45,110 nt of DNA. It comes from an uncultured Coriobacteriaceae bacterium. Its GTDB lineage: Bacteria > Actinomycetota > Coriobacteriia > Coriobacteriales > UMGS124. The stretch spans positions 1 through 45,110 of the forward strand of contig UQBS01000019.1 in assembly GCA_900539345.1 (NCBI GenBank). Direction: 5' to 3'. The notes under the pieces were generated by a model that had not been told where the DNA came from, did no database searches, and saw nothing but the letters and a program-made list of their open reading frames with translations. Below, one piece after another: positions 32,259-41,462 of the stretch. A program made the translations under genes and the position numbers. Every line of letters begins with the position of its first letter. Position 1 is the first letter of the stretch.

Positions 32259-32931
32259 GCTTTCCTTCCCTCAGGTCAAGCTTTCCATCGAGAGCGGCCT
32301 GGCGAGCCCTGGTGACACGATTTCGGTGCAGGACAGCATTGATGTCGACGCCTTCTCCATCGGCGGGCGCGACCTCAAGGTGAGCGACGGCATCTCGTAC
32401 GATATCGTGCTCACCAATACCGGCGACGGCATTCTTGCCACGGGCATGGCCCGCTTTGAGGCGGACACGGCGTGCGACAGGTGCCTGGGTCCCGCCCATC
32501 TCGACGTCAATGCCGAGATTTCGTGCTATTACCTGCACGAGGAGCCTGAAGACGAGGTGGAGGACGAGAGCGATTTCGGTCTCATCGACGCTTCCGACGG
32601 CACGGTGGACCTCGGCGAGGCAATCCAGGGCGGCCTTGCCATGGAGATCCCCTATGTGATCACCTGCACAGATGACTGCAAGGGCCTGTGCTCGCAGTGC
32701 GGTGCCAACCTCAACGACGGTCCGTGCGGCTGCGTCATCGTGCATGACCCCGACTTCGATCGACCCAACCCCTTCGCGGCACTGGCTGCCCTCAAGTTCG
32801 ATGATGCCGAGGCTGCCCACGATGTGGACGACCTCGAGGACATCCTCGATGACGACTCCGACGATTTGGACGACGAGGAGTTCGAAAAGGAGTGGGAGAG
32901 CCGCGAGGCGGAGCAGGGTGAGCCCCGCTAG
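32248..32931 (+). CDS. DUF177/YceD-family protein
   Basis: The 227-residue protein has the DUF177 pattern: a beta-rich N-terminal part, CDRCLGP (around residue 74), an acidic stretch, and CKGLCSQCGANLNDGPCGC, whose Cys set likely binds metal. A long acidic tail follows. YceD is nearly always encoded just before rpmF and is linked to 23S rRNA maturation. ATG 32248, with AGGA 8 nt upstream, is preferred over ATG 32218 deep inside the previous gene. It overlaps that gene by 11 nt. Confidence 0.88.
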   Translation: MSNKLSFPQVKLSIESGLASPGDTISVQDSIDVDAFSIGGRDLKVSDGISYDIVLTNTGDGILATGMARFEADTACDRCLGPAHLDVNAEISCYYLHEEPEDEVEDESDFGLIDASDGTVDLGEAIQGGLAMEIPYVITCTDDCKGLCSQCGANLNDGPCGCVIVHDPDFDRPNPFAALAALKFDDAEAAHDVDDLEDILDDDSDDLDDEEFEKEWESREAEQGEPR

Positions 32932-32964
32932 GTGTGAAGGGGCTGCGCAGGTTCTTTTGACCTT

Positions 32965-32992
32965 TTGAACGTATGGACTTTTGTGTTATTAT
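32965..32992 (+). promoter_or_regulatory. Promoter of the rpmF-plsX-rnc operon
   Basis: TTGAAC (32965-32970) and TATTAT (32987-32992) are 16 bp apart, with TG one base before the -10 (extended -10). A CCTCCC/GGGAGG hairpin (33020-33034) lies in the leader before rpmF. Confidence 0.65.
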
Positions 32993-33057
32993 AACCAGCC
33001 GTGCAATGAGCAGTTCGCCCTCCCAGGGGGAGGAGCGAGTTTTAAGAGAGGTACACG

Positions 33058-33237
33058 ATGGCAGTTCCCAAGCGTAAAACCGGTCGTAGCAAGACTCGTT
33101 CGCGTCGTGCCGCGAACACCAAGGTCCAGACGATGCAGACCTGCATCTGCCCCCAGTGCGGCGCCGCTAAGCTCCCTCACCGCGTTTGCCCCACCTGCGG
33201 CACCTACAAGGGCCGTCAGGTCATCGCAGTCGACTAA
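33058..33237 (+). CDS. rpmF: 50S ribosomal protein L32
   Basis: A 59-residue protein beginning MAVPKRKTGRSKTRSRR, the L32 hallmark. It has two CxxC pairs (Cys31/Cys34 in CPQC, Cys44/Cys47 in CPTC), so it is the zinc-binding form. AAGAGAGG (33044-33051) is the ribosome-binding site. It lies between DUF177 and plsX, the standard bacterial order, and has its own strong promoter upstream. Confidence 0.97.
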   Translation: MAVPKRKTGRSKTRSRRAANTKVQTMQTCICPQCGAAKLPHRVCPTCGTYKGRQVIAVD

Positions 33238-33258
33238 CGACTATTCCAGGGTTTGCCC

Positions 33259-33297
33259 AAAGGCCGGCGTTCGCATCTGCGACGTCGGCCTTTTTTG
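33259..33297 (+). terminator. Terminator-like hairpin between rpmF and plsX
   Basis: AAAGGCCG pairs with CGGCCTTT, and inner CG-rich bases extend the stem, followed by TTTTTT. It probably reduces read-through from rpmF so that L32 is made in excess over PlsX. Confidence 0.75.
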
Positions 33298-33327
33298 TCC
33301 CTTTTCATTTCAAACGAAAGAAGGAAC

Positions 33328-34335
33328 ATGAGCGCAGAAGACATGAAGGATGCAACCCTTACCTGTGTGTGCGTCGACGCCGCCGGTGGCGACCGTCCCG
33401 TGAGCTGCGTGCTTGAGGGCGTCGCGCTCGCCCTTGAGGCCGATGAGAACCTCAAAGTTGTTCTCACCGGCCCCAGTGACGAGATCGTCCCCTTCGCTGA
33501 GGCCCATGAGCGTTGCGAGGCCCGCCCCACAACGCAGGTCATTGCCATGGAAGAGCATCCCGTGCAGGCGGTGCGTTCCAAGTCTGACTCCAGCATCGTT
33601 GTCGGGTGCAAGCTCGTGCGCGAGGGTGTGGCCGACGGCTTCTTCTCCGCTGGCTCCACGGGCGCTGTCATGACTGCGGCGGTGCTGGGCATCGGCCGCA
33701 TCAAGGGCATCGACCGCCCGGCGCTTACCGCCGTGCTGCCCGGTCCCAAGCCCACGGTCTTCCTCGACCTGGGTGCCAATGCCGACTGCAAGGCCGAGAA
33801 CCTCGTCCAGTTCGCGCAGATGGGCCTTGCCTATGCGCGCATTGTCCTGGATGTCGACGAGCCGCGCGTGGCGCTGCTCAACAATGGCTCCGAGGAGACG
33901 AAGGGCTCGATGTTTGCCCAGGAGTGCCATGCCCGCCTGAAGGAGACCGTGCCTCAGTTCGCCGGCAATGCCGAGGGCAACGACCTGCTTGCAGGCGCCT
34001 TCGACGTCATCGTGACCGACGGCTTCACGGGCAACACGGTTCTCAAGGGCCTCGAGGGCATGTCGAAGTTCCTCATGGGCACCATTATGGGTGCCGCAAA
34101 GGCAGACCCCGCCCTCGCCGCCGCAGCCGGCGCCCTCAAGCCTGTCTTCGGCAAGGCCAAGGACGCCCTCAGCGGCGACAAGTACGGCGGAGCCATCCTG
34201 CTCGGCGTCAAGGGCGTTGTTGCCATCGGCCACGGTGCCACCTCGCCCCAGGCGGTCATGAACGGCACGCTGTGCGTCGCCCAGGCCGCCCGTGCCCAGC
34301 TTGTCGACAAGATCGCGCAGAGTTGCGGTCGATAG
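33328..34335 (+). CDS. plsX: Phosphate acyltransferase PlsX
   Basis: PlsX converts acyl-ACP and phosphate to acyl-phosphate, the donor for PlsY in phospholipid synthesis. The 335-residue protein contains VDAAGGDRPVSCVLEGV (the MDAMGGD-type start), GFFSAGSTGAVMTAA, GLAYARIVLDVDEPRVALLNNGSEETKG and DVIVTDGFTGNTVLKGLEG, all PlsX blocks. AAAGAAGGAA (33317-33326) supports ATG 33328; the frame extends upstream across the terminator. Acyl carrier protein (acpP), often next to rnc, is absent here. Confidence 0.94.
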   Translation: MSAEDMKDATLTCVCVDAAGGDRPVSCVLEGVALALEADENLKVVLTGPSDEIVPFAEAHERCEARPTTQVIAMEEHPVQAVRSKSDSSIVVGCKLVREGVADGFFSAGSTGAVMTAAVLGIGRIKGIDRPALTAVLPGPKPTVFLDLGANADCKAENLVQFAQMGLAYARIVLDVDEPRVALLNNGSEETKGSMFAQECHARLKETVPQFAGNAEGNDLLAGAFDVIVTDGFTGNTVLKGLEGMSKFLMGTIMGAAKADPALAAAAGALKPVFGKAKDALSGDKYGGAILLGVKGVVAIGHGATSPQAVMNGTLCVAQAARAQLVDKIAQSCGR

Positions 34336-34347
34336 GGAGGCACCCGT

Positions 34348-35121
34348 ATGTCTACCATCAACGAAAAGCTTCACTTGGCCCAGCAGATTCTGGGCTATCA
34401 GTTCATGGACACCCAGCTTCTGCGCAGTGCAATCACGCACCCCTCCGCCGTGGAGAACAAGCCGGTCACCGCAGGCTACGAGCGTCTCGAGTTCCTTGGT
34501 GACTCGGTTGTGGGCTTTTTGGTTGCCGACGAGATCTACCGCAAGTTTCCCGACATCGACGAGGGTGGCCTCACGCGTCTCAAGGTGTCCATCATCTCGG
34601 GCGAGACCCTCTCGAAGGTCGCCCATGAGCGCGGCTTCGAAGACATCATTATCATGGGCCTTTCCGAGAAGGGCACGGGGGCCCGCGGCATGCATTCCGC
34701 CCTGGAAAACGTCTATGAGGCCGTAACGGGCGCTATCTTCATCGACGGCGGCCTTGAGCCTGCCAGGCGTTGGGTGCTCGACACCCTCGGCCCCCTCATG
34801 GTTGCGGGCCGTGCGCTTCCCAAGGAGAACCCAAAGTCGCTGCTTCAGGAGAAGACCCAGGCACAGTTCCGCGAAGCTCCTCGCTACGAGCTTATCAGCG
34901 TGGGCGGACCGGCCCATGTTCCTGTGTTTACCTGCGACTGCCTGCTCGGCGAGCGTCACGTCGGACGCGGCGTGGGCTCCTCCAAGAAGGAGGCCGAGGC
35001 TGCGGCCGCCCAGGAGGCGCTCAAGAACCTTGGTTACGTCAAGGTTGCAGGCACCGACGAGTCTCCTGTCGTCGAGGGCCTCGACGCGCAGGGCGATGCG
35101 AGCCCTACGGACGGGGAGTAG
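34348..35121 (+). CDS. rnc: Ribonuclease III
   Basis: RNase III cuts double-stranded RNA, including the rRNA precursor. The 257-residue product has the endonuclease domain (ERLEFLGDSVVG with Glu48 and Asp52) and a C-terminal dsRNA-binding domain (about 160-230; NPKSLLQEKTQA... SSKKEAEAAAAQEAL). The second active-site helix reads ALENVYEAVTGAIF. The position of the usual metal-ligand Asp (Asp114 in E. coli) is Asn121, while the partner Glu124 is kept. This is unusual and may lower activity or reflect a lineage trait. GGGAGG (34335-34340) precedes the ATG; smc starts 3 nt after the stop. Confidence 0.94.
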   Translation: MSTINEKLHLAQQILGYQFMDTQLLRSAITHPSAVENKPVTAGYERLEFLGDSVVGFLVADEIYRKFPDIDEGGLTRLKVSIISGETLSKVAHERGFEDIIIMGLSEKGTGARGMHSALENVYEAVTGAIFIDGGLEPARRWVLDTLGPLMVAGRALPKENPKSLLQEKTQAQFREAPRYELISVGGPAHVPVFTCDCLLGERHVGRGVGSSKKEAEAAAAQEALKNLGYVKVAGTDESPVVEGLDAQGDASPTDGE

Positions 35122-35124
35122 CCG

Positions 35125-38100
35125 GTGTATCTCAAGTCGCTCACCCTCAAGGGATTCAAATCGTTCGCAGACAGGGCGCATATGGTGTTCGAGCCGGGAC
35201 TCACGGTTATCGTGGGCCCCAACGGCTCGGGCAAGTCCAACGTCAGCGACGCCATCCGCTGGGTCCTGGGCGAGCAGAGCGCCAAGCAGCTGCGCGGTGC
35301 CGCGATGGAGGACGTGGTCTTTGCGGGCTCCTCGGCGCGCAAGCCGGTGGGCATGGCCGAGGTCGACCTGACGCTCGACAATTCCGATCACGTGCTGCCC
35401 GTCGACTTCGAGGAGGTCGTGGTCACCCGCCGCATGTACCGCTCCGGCGAGAGCGAGTACCTCATCAACGGTGCTCCCGCCCGCCTGCTCGACATCACCG
35501 ACATCCTGCACGACACGGGTCTGGGCAAGGAGACGCACTCCATCATCGGTCAGGGCAAGCTTGACTCCATCCTTGCCAGCAAGCCCGAGGAGCGCCGCGC
35601 CCTCATCGAGGAAGCGGCGGGCATCTCCAAGCACAAGCGTCGTCGTGAGCGCTCGCTCAAGCGCCTGGAAAGCATGGAGAGCCACCTGCAGCGCGTTCTC
35701 GACGTGCAGAAAGAGGTCTCCCGCCAGCTCAAGCCCCTGGAGCGCCAGGTTGACAAGGCCAAACGCGCCTCAGAGATTTCCGAGCGCGCACGAGAGCTGC
35801 GCTGCATCCTCGCTGTGGATGACCTGCGTCGCCTGCAGGCCCGTTGGGACGAGGTGCAGCGTGCCGAACGCGAGCGTTCCTCGGAGCGTGACGTGACCAA
35901 TGCCGTGGTGGCTCAGCGCACCCAGGAGCTCGACAACCTGCGATTGCTGCTTGAGGAAAAGGGCATCTTCGCCGGCGACCTGTCCGAGCAGCGCCGCCGC
36001 GCCCAGCTTGTTTGCGAGAAGCTCGAAGGTTCGCTGCGCCTTCTCGATGAGAAGGGCCGCAGCATGGCTCAGCGCACAAGCCAGCTCTCCTCGCTTGTGG
36101 CCGACGACGAGGCCCGCGGCAAGCAGATTCTCGAAGAGTGCGAGCGAGCTCGTGTCGACTACGATGAGGCCATGGCGGCGCTCAAGACGCTGCGCGAGCG
36201 TTCCAGCGAGACGAAGCAGGCAGTGGATGCCGCGCGCAAGGTGCGACGCAAGGCCGAGGAGGAACTCGACCGCGCCCGTTCAAACTACCGTGCCACACAG
36301 CGCGATCGCGACATGTGCGCCGTGGCGCTTGCCAAGGCGCAGGACGCCGTGAAGAACGCCGAGGTACAAGACGGAATCTTTGCCACGCGCGCCGATCAGC
36401 TCGACGAGACCATCACCCAGCTTGCCTCGCAGCTTTCCCAGGCTACAGAGAAGCTTGATACATGCCGGACGGCAATCGAGGGTGCGCGTCGCGAGCAGGA
36501 GTCCGCGGCCATCGCGTTCAAGCAGGCCAAGGACGCCCTTGGAACTGCTCAGGCAGAAGCCGCCGAGGCTCAGAGGACGCTGGCAAGTGCTGAGGCACGT
36601 GCAAGCGCGGCTCGAGAGACGGTCATGCAGGCCGAGAACTCCGTGCCGCTGGCCAAGCGCCTGTGCTCCGACGCGGCCGCGAAAGCTTGCGCAGCCAGGA
36701 CGAGCGAGGTTCTCAATGTACCCGGTGAGCTCGAAGGCTTGGTCGAGCGCCTTCTGGGTGACGGTCTTACCGGCTTTGTGGTCGAAGGTGCCCAGGGTCT
36801 TGTGGGCCTGGGTCAAGCGGCCCAGCGCCTTGCGGCAGACTCTGCCGGCACCATCCATATCGTCGAGGCGGCTTTTGAAGCCCCGCAGCCCGAAGGTGAG
36901 GGCGTGCCCGGCTATCGCCTGCTCGACCGCGTCTCGACTCGCCCTGGGTTCGAGTCGGTGGCACGTGCCTATCTGCAGGATGTCTGGGTGGTGGGCAGCG
37001 TCGAGGAGGCGTGCCGTGCCGCGGCCCTTTTCCCGCAGCTGCGCTTTGCCACGCCCGACGGTGCCGTTGCCTCCCGAGGCGGCCTGCTCGATGTGGGCAA
37101 GGTTGGCTCAAACTCGCAGAGCCTGTTTGAGCGCCGTCGCGTGCTTTCGGAGCTTGAGGAGGGCCTGCCTCGCCTGCGCGAGGACCTCGCCTCGGCACGT
37201 GCGGCTCAAGAGGCGGCGGAGGCCCAACTTTCCCAGGCGCGTGATGCTCAGGCAAACGCCTCCACGCAGGTGGCTCGCCTTACTGGTGAGGAGCGTTCCT
37301 GCACCTCTGAAGTTGCGCGTCTTGAAAAGGCGTGCGCGGCAAGCAAGGCCGAGCTCGAGGGTGTGAATAAGAAGCGCGAGGAGGCTCGCGAGAAGTCAAA
37401 GCAAGCCTTCACCGAACTTACCCGCCAGCAGGAGCGTCTCAACCTGCTCGTCAAGATGCTCGAGGACGCCGAGTCGCTGCGCATCCAGCTTGAGGAGGCG
37501 TTCGATGACGCGCGTCGCTCTGAACGTCTGGCACATGAGGACGCCAACAGCGTGCAGCTTGAGCTTGCCCGCGTGCAGGAGCGCTCGAACTCCCTGCAGC
37601 GCGGCAATGATCGGCTCGAGCGCGAAGGCGCCGAGTTGGCGCAGCGCATCACGGAGTCCCGCGCAAGCCTGCGCACCCTCAAGGTGACCTCGCAGCGCGT
37701 CGAGCCCCTGCGTGTCCAGATTGCGTCGCTCTTGGAAGCGGCCCGCGCCGTGGGTGTCACGCTCAACGACCGAGCCAGCCTTGCCGAGGCCGACTCTGCG
37801 CAGATCAAGGAGACCATCGACGCTGCCAAGGCGGCCGTGACCCAGGCCGAGGAGGCGCGCACCCGTGCCACGTCGGCCCTGGCCGACATCCGTGTGCAGA
37901 AGGGCCGCTTGGAGGTTCAGGTGGACCAGGCGGTGAAGTCCATCACCTCGCAGCCTGGAGTCGTGCTCGAAGAGGTGCTTGAGCTTCCCGAGCCCGAGGA
38001 CCGTGAGGCCGATGCACGCGAGCTTCAGCGCCTCGAGCGCCAGCTTGCCGAGATCGGGCCTGTCAACCAGGTCGCTTTCGACGAATACGAGACCCTCAAG

Positions 38101-38652
38101 GCTCGTTCGGACTACCTGTCAGCCCAGGTTGAGGACTTGCAGCATGCCCGCAGCGACCTGCGTAAGATTCTCGCGGCTATCGACCGCAAGATGCGCGACG
38201 GTTTCCTTGAGGCCTTCGACACGGTCAACAAGAACTTCGGCGAGATGTTCGGCCTGCTCTTCCCGGGCGGTCAGGGTCATTTGGAGATGACCGACCCCGA
38301 GGACCCCTCCTCCACCGGTATTGAGGTCGTCGCCCAGCCTCGCGGCAAGCGTGTCACGAAAATGTCGTTGCTGTCGGGCGGCGAGCGTTCTCTCACGGCA
38401 CTCGGCCTGCTCTTCGCCGTGTACAAGACCCGCTCGGTGCCCTTCTATGTGCTCGACGAGGTGGAGGCCGCCCTTGACGACTCCAACCTCGACAGGCTGC
38501 TGGGCGCCATCGAGCGCCTGCGCACGAACACGCAGCTCATTGTCATCTCCCACCAGAGGCGTACCATGGAGGCTGCCGACGTACTGTACGGCGTCTCGAT
38601 GAAGTCTGACGGTGTCAGTCAGGTAATTTCTCAGAAGCTCGAACGCAAGTAG
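35125..38652 (+). CDS. smc: Chromosome condensation protein SMC
   Basis: SMC dimers with ScpA and ScpB organise and separate the chromosome. The 1175-residue protein has the N-terminal ATPase (GPNGSGKSNVSDAIRWVLGEQ, Walker A Gly31-Ser38), two long coiled-coil arms, a hinge (about 525-670), and the C-terminal ATPase with signature LLSGGERSLTALGLLFA and Walker B VPFYVLDEVEAALDD. The start is a GTG preceded by GGGGAG (35113-35118). The order rnc-smc-ftsY-ffh is the classic Gram-positive one. Confidence 0.96.
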   Translation: MYLKSLTLKGFKSFADRAHMVFEPGLTVIVGPNGSGKSNVSDAIRWVLGEQSAKQLRGAAMEDVVFAGSSARKPVGMAEVDLTLDNSDHVLPVDFEEVVVTRRMYRSGESEYLINGAPARLLDITDILHDTGLGKETHSIIGQGKLDSILASKPEERRALIEEAAGISKHKRRRERSLKRLESMESHLQRVLDVQKEVSRQLKPLERQVDKAKRASEISERARELRCILAVDDLRRLQARWDEVQRAERERSSERDVTNAVVAQRTQELDNLRLLLEEKGIFAGDLSEQRRRAQLVCEKLEGSLRLLDEKGRSMAQRTSQLSSLVADDEARGKQILEECERARVDYDEAMAALKTLRERSSETKQAVDAARKVRRKAEEELDRARSNYRATQRDRDMCAVALAKAQDAVKNAEVQDGIFATRADQLDETITQLASQLSQATEKLDTCRTAIEGARREQESAAIAFKQAKDALGTAQAEAAEAQRTLASAEARASAARETVMQAENSVPLAKRLCSDAAAKACAARTSEVLNVPGELEGLVERLLGDGLTGFVVEGAQGLVGLGQAAQRLAADSAGTIHIVEAAFEAPQPEGEGVPGYRLLDRVSTRPGFESVARAYLQDVWVVGSVEEACRAAALFPQLRFATPDGAVASRGGLLDVGKVGSNSQSLFERRRVLSELEEGLPRLREDLASARAAQEAAEAQLSQARDAQANASTQVARLTGEERSCTSEVARLEKACAASKAELEGVNKKREEAREKSKQAFTELTRQQERLNLLVKMLEDAESLRIQLEEAFDDARRSERLAHEDANSVQLELARVQERSNSLQRGNDRLEREGAELAQRITESRASLRTLKVTSQRVEPLRVQIASLLEAARAVGVTLNDRASLAEADSAQIKETIDAAKAAVTQAEEARTRATSALADIRVQKGRLEVQVDQAVKSITSQPGVVLEEVLELPEPEDREADARELQRLERQLAEIGPVNQVAFDEYETLKARSDYLSAQVEDLQHARSDLRKILAAIDRKMRDGFLEAFDTVNKNFGEMFGLLFPGGQGHLEMTDPEDPSSTGIEVVAQPRGKRVTKMSLLSGGERSLTALGLLFAVYKTRSVPFYVLDEVEAALDDSNLDRLLGAIERLRTNTQLIVISHQRRTMEAADVLYGVSMKSDGVSQVISQKLERK

Positions 38653-38671
38653 CGAAAGGCGGTGTGGCCGC

Positions 38672-39586
38672 ATGGGTTGGTTCCAACGGCTCTCAGAGGG
38701 CCTCAACAAGACGAGGAAGAAGATTTCCGGCGAGCTCAACGTGCTCTTCGAGATTGGTCCGCAGTTAGGCGACGAGTTTTGGGACGACCTTGAGGCGACC
38801 CTTCTCATGGCCGACATCGGCGTGGGCGCCACCGACCAGGTTGTCACGCGCCTGCGCGAACGCTCTCAGCGCGAGTCGCTCACCGGCGTGCGCGAGGTCA
38901 AGGAAGCGCTTGTGGAGCTTCTTGCCGAGGCGTTCACGCAAGCCGAGTCCGACCCCATAGCCGCCAACCCTTCGTGCGTGCTCTTTGTGGGCGTCAACGG
39001 CGCGGGCAAGACCACCACGGTGGGCAAGATCGCCTCCGAGGCCAAGCAGCTGGGTCGCAAGCCCATCATCGGCAGTGCAGACACCTTCCGCGCCGCTGCC
39101 ATCGAGCAGCTTGAGGTTTGGGGCGAGCGCGCCAACGTTGAGGTCATCAAGCGCGAGCGCGGTGCCGACCCGGCAAGCGTGTGCTACGACACCATCGAAG
39201 CCGCCGAGCGCACGGGGGCCGACCTCGTGCTCATCGACACGGCGGGACGCCTGCACACCTCCACCGACCTGCTGCACGAGTTGGGCAAGGTCGTGCAGGT
39301 CACGAGGAAGCGCGCGGGCATGCCTGTCTCGGTGGTTCTCGTCATTGACTCCACAACGGGTCAAAACGGCCTCAACCAGGCAAAGGAGTTCAACCGCGCC
39401 CTGGGCCTGGACGGCGTCATCATGACGAAGCTCGACGGCACGGCGAAGGGCGGCATCGCGCTTGCGGTCAGCCACGACCTGGGCCTTCCCATCCTGCGCG
39501 TCGGCGTGGGCGAGTCCATCGAGGACCTGCGCCCCTTCGATGCCCATGAGTTCGCGCGCGCCCTCATTACGGGCGAGGAGGAGTAA
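38672..39586 (+). CDS. ftsY: Signal recognition particle receptor FtsY
   Basis: FtsY docks SRP-ribosome complexes at the membrane. The 304-residue protein is a compact NG-domain GTPase without the long acidic A domain of E. coli: a short amphipathic N terminus (MGWFQRLSEGLNKTRKK), the N domain, then G1 GVNGAGKTTT, G2-type DTFRAAAIEQL, DTAGR, and G4 TKLDGTAKGG. GAAAGG (38653-38658) precedes the start. It lies 19 nt after smc and 6 nt before ffh. Confidence 0.96.
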   Translation: MGWFQRLSEGLNKTRKKISGELNVLFEIGPQLGDEFWDDLEATLLMADIGVGATDQVVTRLRERSQRESLTGVREVKEALVELLAEAFTQAESDPIAANPSCVLFVGVNGAGKTTTVGKIASEAKQLGRKPIIGSADTFRAAAIEQLEVWGERANVEVIKRERGADPASVCYDTIEAAERTGADLVLIDTAGRLHTSTDLLHELGKVVQVTRKRAGMPVSVVLVIDSTTGQNGLNQAKEFNRALGLDGVIMTKLDGTAKGGIALAVSHDLGLPILRVGVGESIEDLRPFDAHEFARALITGEEE

Positions 39587-39592
39587 GCCACC

Positions 39593-41038
39593 ATGGCAAT
39601 GTTTGAGAGCCTTTCTAATCGCCTGCAAGATACCTTTGAGGGCCTGCGCGGCAAGGGAAAGCTGAATGAAGCCGACATCGATGCTGCGATGCGCGAAGTG
39701 CGCATGGCCTTGCTCGAGGCCGACGTCAACTTCAAGGTCGTCAAGGAGTTCGTCGCCAAGTGCAAGGCCCGCTGTCTGACCAGCGAGGTGCTCGAGTCGC
39801 TGTCGCCTGCGCAGAACGTCGTTAAGATTGTGCTCGACGAGCTCACAGAACTCCTTGGCTCTACGGAGAGCCGCCTGGTGCTCACGAGCCGCATTCCCAA
39901 CGTCATCATGCTCGTGGGCTTGCAGGGTTCGGGTAAGACGACGGCTGCGGCCAAGCTCGCCCTGCTGCTCAAGTCCCAGGGCCATGCGCCCTTGCTCGCG
40001 GCCTGCGACGTGTATCGTCCCGCCGCTGCCGATCAGCTTGAAACGCTTGGCGGCGAGCTTGGCGTCAAGGTCTACCGCGGCGACGGTAAGCATCCCGTCG
40101 ACATCGCCAAGGGTGCCATTCGCGCAGCAATCGACGACATGAAGGATGTCGTCATCGTCGACACCGCGGGTCGCTTGCAAATCGACGAAACGATGATGAA
40201 GGAGGCCGCCGACATCAAGGCGGCTGTCAAGCCCGACCAGATTCTTATGGTCGTGGACTCCATGACCGGCCAGGACATCGTCAACGTCGTTCAGGTGTTT
40301 GCCGAGCGTGTCGACTTCGACGGCGTCATCATGACCAAGCTCGACGGTGACTCGCGCGGCGGCGGTGCCCTGTCGGTGCGCAGCGTCACCGGCAAGCCCA
40401 TCAAGTTTATCTCCACCGGCGAGAAGCCCGACCAGTTCCAGGTGTTCTACCCCGAGCGTATGGCTCGCCGCATCCTGGGCATGGGCGACATGATCTCCAT
40501 CATCGAGAAGGCCCAGCAGCAGGTTGACGAGGAGCAGGCCCAGGCTGCCGAGCGCATGCTCAACCAGGGCCTCACTTTCGACGACTTCCTTATGCAGATG
40601 AAGTCGATCAAGAAGATGGGCGGTTTCACCTCGATTCTGTCCGCGCTTCCCGGCGGCGACCGTCTCATGCAGAAGGCCGATGGGCAGATCGACGACTCCA
40701 TCATGGACAAGACCGAGGCCATCATCATGTCCATGACCAAGGAGGAACGCGCCAAGCCCCGCATCATCAACGGCAGCCGCCGTGCCCGTATCGCCAAGGG
40801 TGCAGGCGTTGAGGTCTACGATGTCAACAGCCTCATCAAGCAGTTCGATCAGATGAACAAGATGATGAGCAAGCTGCGCTCGGCCAGCAATCAGCCTCAG
40901 GGTAAAGGTAAGGGTAAGGGTAAGAACAAAGGCCGCAACAGCATGAAGTCGCTGGGCCGCATGATGGGCGGCTTGGGCGGCATGAACCCGGGGGATATGG
41001 CGCAGATGCAGAAAATGATGCGCGACATGATGAAGTAG
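39593..41038 (+). CDS. ffh: Signal recognition particle protein Ffh (SRP54)
   Basis: Ffh binds signal sequences and 4.5S RNA and delivers nascent membrane proteins to FtsY. The 481-residue protein shows the N domain, the GTPase (GLQGSGKTTAAAKLA, DTAGR, TKLDGDSRGG) and a Met-rich M domain (about 300-440). The C-terminal tail is GKGKGKGKNKGR followed by a Met/Gly-rich stretch. The tail's Gly-Lys run is coded by GGTAAR repeats (about 40902-40930). rpsP, which often follows ffh, is absent; instead an array of large inverted repeats begins 11 nt after the stop. Confidence 0.96.
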   Translation: MAMFESLSNRLQDTFEGLRGKGKLNEADIDAAMREVRMALLEADVNFKVVKEFVAKCKARCLTSEVLESLSPAQNVVKIVLDELTELLGSTESRLVLTSRIPNVIMLVGLQGSGKTTAAAKLALLLKSQGHAPLLAACDVYRPAAADQLETLGGELGVKVYRGDGKHPVDIAKGAIRAAIDDMKDVVIVDTAGRLQIDETMMKEAADIKAAVKPDQILMVVDSMTGQDIVNVVQVFAERVDFDGVIMTKLDGDSRGGGALSVRSVTGKPIKFISTGEKPDQFQVFYPERMARRILGMGDMISIIEKAQQQVDEEQAQAAERMLNQGLTFDDFLMQMKSIKKMGGFTSILSALPGGDRLMQKADGQIDDSIMDKTEAIIMSMTKEERAKPRIINGSRRARIAKGAGVEVYDVNSLIKQFDQMNKMMSKLRSASNQPQGKGKGKGKNKGRNSMKSLGRMMGGLGGMNPGDMAQMQKMMRDMMK

Positions 41039-41048
41039 GGCTCCCGGA

Positions 41049-41149
41049 GGGGCGCCGCATTGCCTCAGTGCTCAGACAGTCCTCGCAATAAGGCCGCGCT
41101 CATGCGGCCTTATTGCTGCGGAACTGCGCCTGAGGCAAAGCGGCGCCCC
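41049..41149. repeat. Large inverted repeat, copy 1 of the tandem array
   Basis: About 100 nt fold back on themselves. GGGGCGCCGC (41049-41058) pairs with GCGGCGCCCC (41140-41149), TTGCCTCAG (41060-41068, bulged) with CTGAGGCAA (41130-41138), and GCAATAAGGCCGC with GCGGCCTTATTGC at the tip. No T tract follows, so it is not a typical terminator for ffh. The next ~75 nt (from 41150) hold a spacer whose first part, GCGCGCGACGGCATCATGAT (41151-41170), recurs at 41311-41330 after copy 2. Confidence 0.85.
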
Positions 41150-41224
41150 AGCGCGCGACGGCATCATGATCGGTTGGCGGCCGAAGGGCGGGGGCTTGCG
41201 GGGTTCACGGGGTCCCGCGGTTTT

Positions 41225-41295
41225 CCTCAGCGCTCGGACGGTTCTCGCAATAAAGCCCCACGCGCAGCCTTAATACTGCGGAACTGCGCCTGAGG
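41225..41295. repeat. Inverted repeat, copy 2 of the tandem array (partly decayed stem)
   Basis: CCTCAG (41225) to CTGAGG (ending 41295) repeats the plan of copy 1 at a 162-nt offset, but the inner stem is less perfect (AATAAAGCC / GCCTTAATA). The right half with the downstream spacer, about 60 nt, is nearly identical to copy 1 (41117-41176 against 41277-41336). Confidence 0.8.
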
Positions 41296-41392
41296 CAAAG
41301 CGGCACCCCAGCGCGCGACGGCATCATGATCGGTTGAGGGCCGAAGGGCGGGGGCTCGCAGGAGTGTGGGGTTCACGGGGCTCCGCGACGTT

Positions 41393-41462
41393 CCTCAGTG
41401 CTCAGACAGTCCTCGCAATAAAGCCGCGTGGCGGCCTTATTGCTGCGGAACTGCGCCTGAGG
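41393..41462. repeat. Inverted repeat, copy 3 of the tandem array
   Basis: CCTCAG (41393) to CTGAGG (ending 41462), offset 168 nt from copy 2. The outer stem is extended by GTT/AAC, and the inner stem GCAATAAAGCCGC / GCGGCCTTATTGC has one mismatch. It lacks the downstream spacer. The remaining 41463-41640, up to the HAD gene, shows no gene, promoter or RNA that I can support. Confidence 0.8.

Noticed and set aside
33310..35685. 791-aa minus-strand ORF over plsX, rnc and smc
   Set aside because: Antisense shadow of three conserved genes; no motif or ribosome-binding site supports it.
40902..40930. Short GGTAAR tandem repeat
   Set aside because: Explained by the Gly-Lys tail of Ffh, a normal basic C-terminal segment.
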